42,829 bases of DNA. It comes from JAVBKE01 sp031554215. GTDB taxonomy: Bacteria > Bacillota > Bacilli > JARBTR01. The stretch lies in contig JAVBKF010000024.1 in NCBI GenBank assembly GCA_031554215.1, forward strand, positions 1-42,829, read 5' to 3'. Under the pieces are notes generated by a model, which saw only the letters and a list, made by a program, of their open reading frames with translations, was not told the origin of the DNA and did no database searches. The position numbers and the translations under genes are program-made. Positions 42,828 through 42,829 of this stretch are shown here, piece by piece. The first letter of the stretch is position 1. Every line of letters starts with the position of its first letter.

Positions 42828-42829
42828 CA

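Noticed and set aside
1..42829. CRISPR arrays, rRNA or tRNA genes, replication origin
   Set aside because: No regularly spaced repeats, rRNA core sequences, tRNA cloverleaf with GGTTCGAATC-type T-loop, or DnaA-box cluster was noticed on either strand.

Overview
This window looks like a chromosome segment of a spore-forming, low-to-moderate GC member of the Bacillaceae or a close relative. The evidence is an alpha/beta-type small acid-soluble spore protein, a YtfJ/GerW sporulation protein, and two blocks in the Bacillus subtilis gene order: yqzE, shikimate kinase, yqgY, yqgW, yqgT; and ezrA, nifZ, thiI, sspA, then sppA, yteJ, ytfI, ytfJ. I cannot name the genus. Nearly all coding predictions rest on recognised protein families read from translated frames; no database search was possible.

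Layout. Positions 1-2530 hold the start of a type VII secretion locus on the minus strand: a WXG100 protein, then a partial EsaA running off the left edge. Positions 3098-6147 hold a three-gene ABC importer (TrpXYZ-like family) preceded by a leader that looks like a classical ribosome-controlled attenuator with a tyrosine-rich leader peptide. Positions 6265-13400 hold housekeeping genes: YqzE, shikimate kinase, DUF2626, MsrB, a MidA-type methyltransferase, DUF2759, a YqgT-like M14 peptidase with a structured leader, and thrS with a T-box. A small type I toxin-antitoxin candidate (holin-like toxin plus convergent antisense RNA) lies at 13614-13944.

Positions 14122-21220 form a beta-glucoside/chitobiose-type module on the minus strand: PTS IIB, IIC, IIA, a ChbG-type deacetylase and a GH4 phospho-glucosidase, with a LicR-type PRD regulator upstream and a candidate operator between them. 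A MITE-like inverted-repeat element (21358-21656) separates this from an M24 peptidase. Positions 23037-37960 carry an orphan protein, a VOC protein, the ytfJ-to-sppA block, a membrane protein of unknown function, RarD, a Dph6-type enzyme, the SASP, thiI, a cysteine desulfurase, a greatly lengthened EzrA, and a GAF-domain methionine sulfoxide reductase. The right end holds YkvS, a second-type methionine aminopeptidase, a candidate sRNA/terminator, YkvI, a DUF4234 protein and decayed insertion sequences (IS66 TnpB; IS3-type OrfB).

The most striking item is the leader at 3098-3401. A near-consensus promoter, a strong ribosome binding site, a 21-codon ORF ending in FYSSYYRYGL, and a chain of mutually exclusive hairpins ending in terminators precede an amino-acid-type ABC importer. 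This is the architecture of the enterobacterial trp leader, but built on tyrosine codons in a Firmicute, where T-boxes usually do this job. Secondary items are the toxin/antisense pair, a glycine-riboswitch-like leader whose terminator hairpin contains the ribosome binding site of the M14 peptidase, and the long disordered extensions of EzrA and YteJ.
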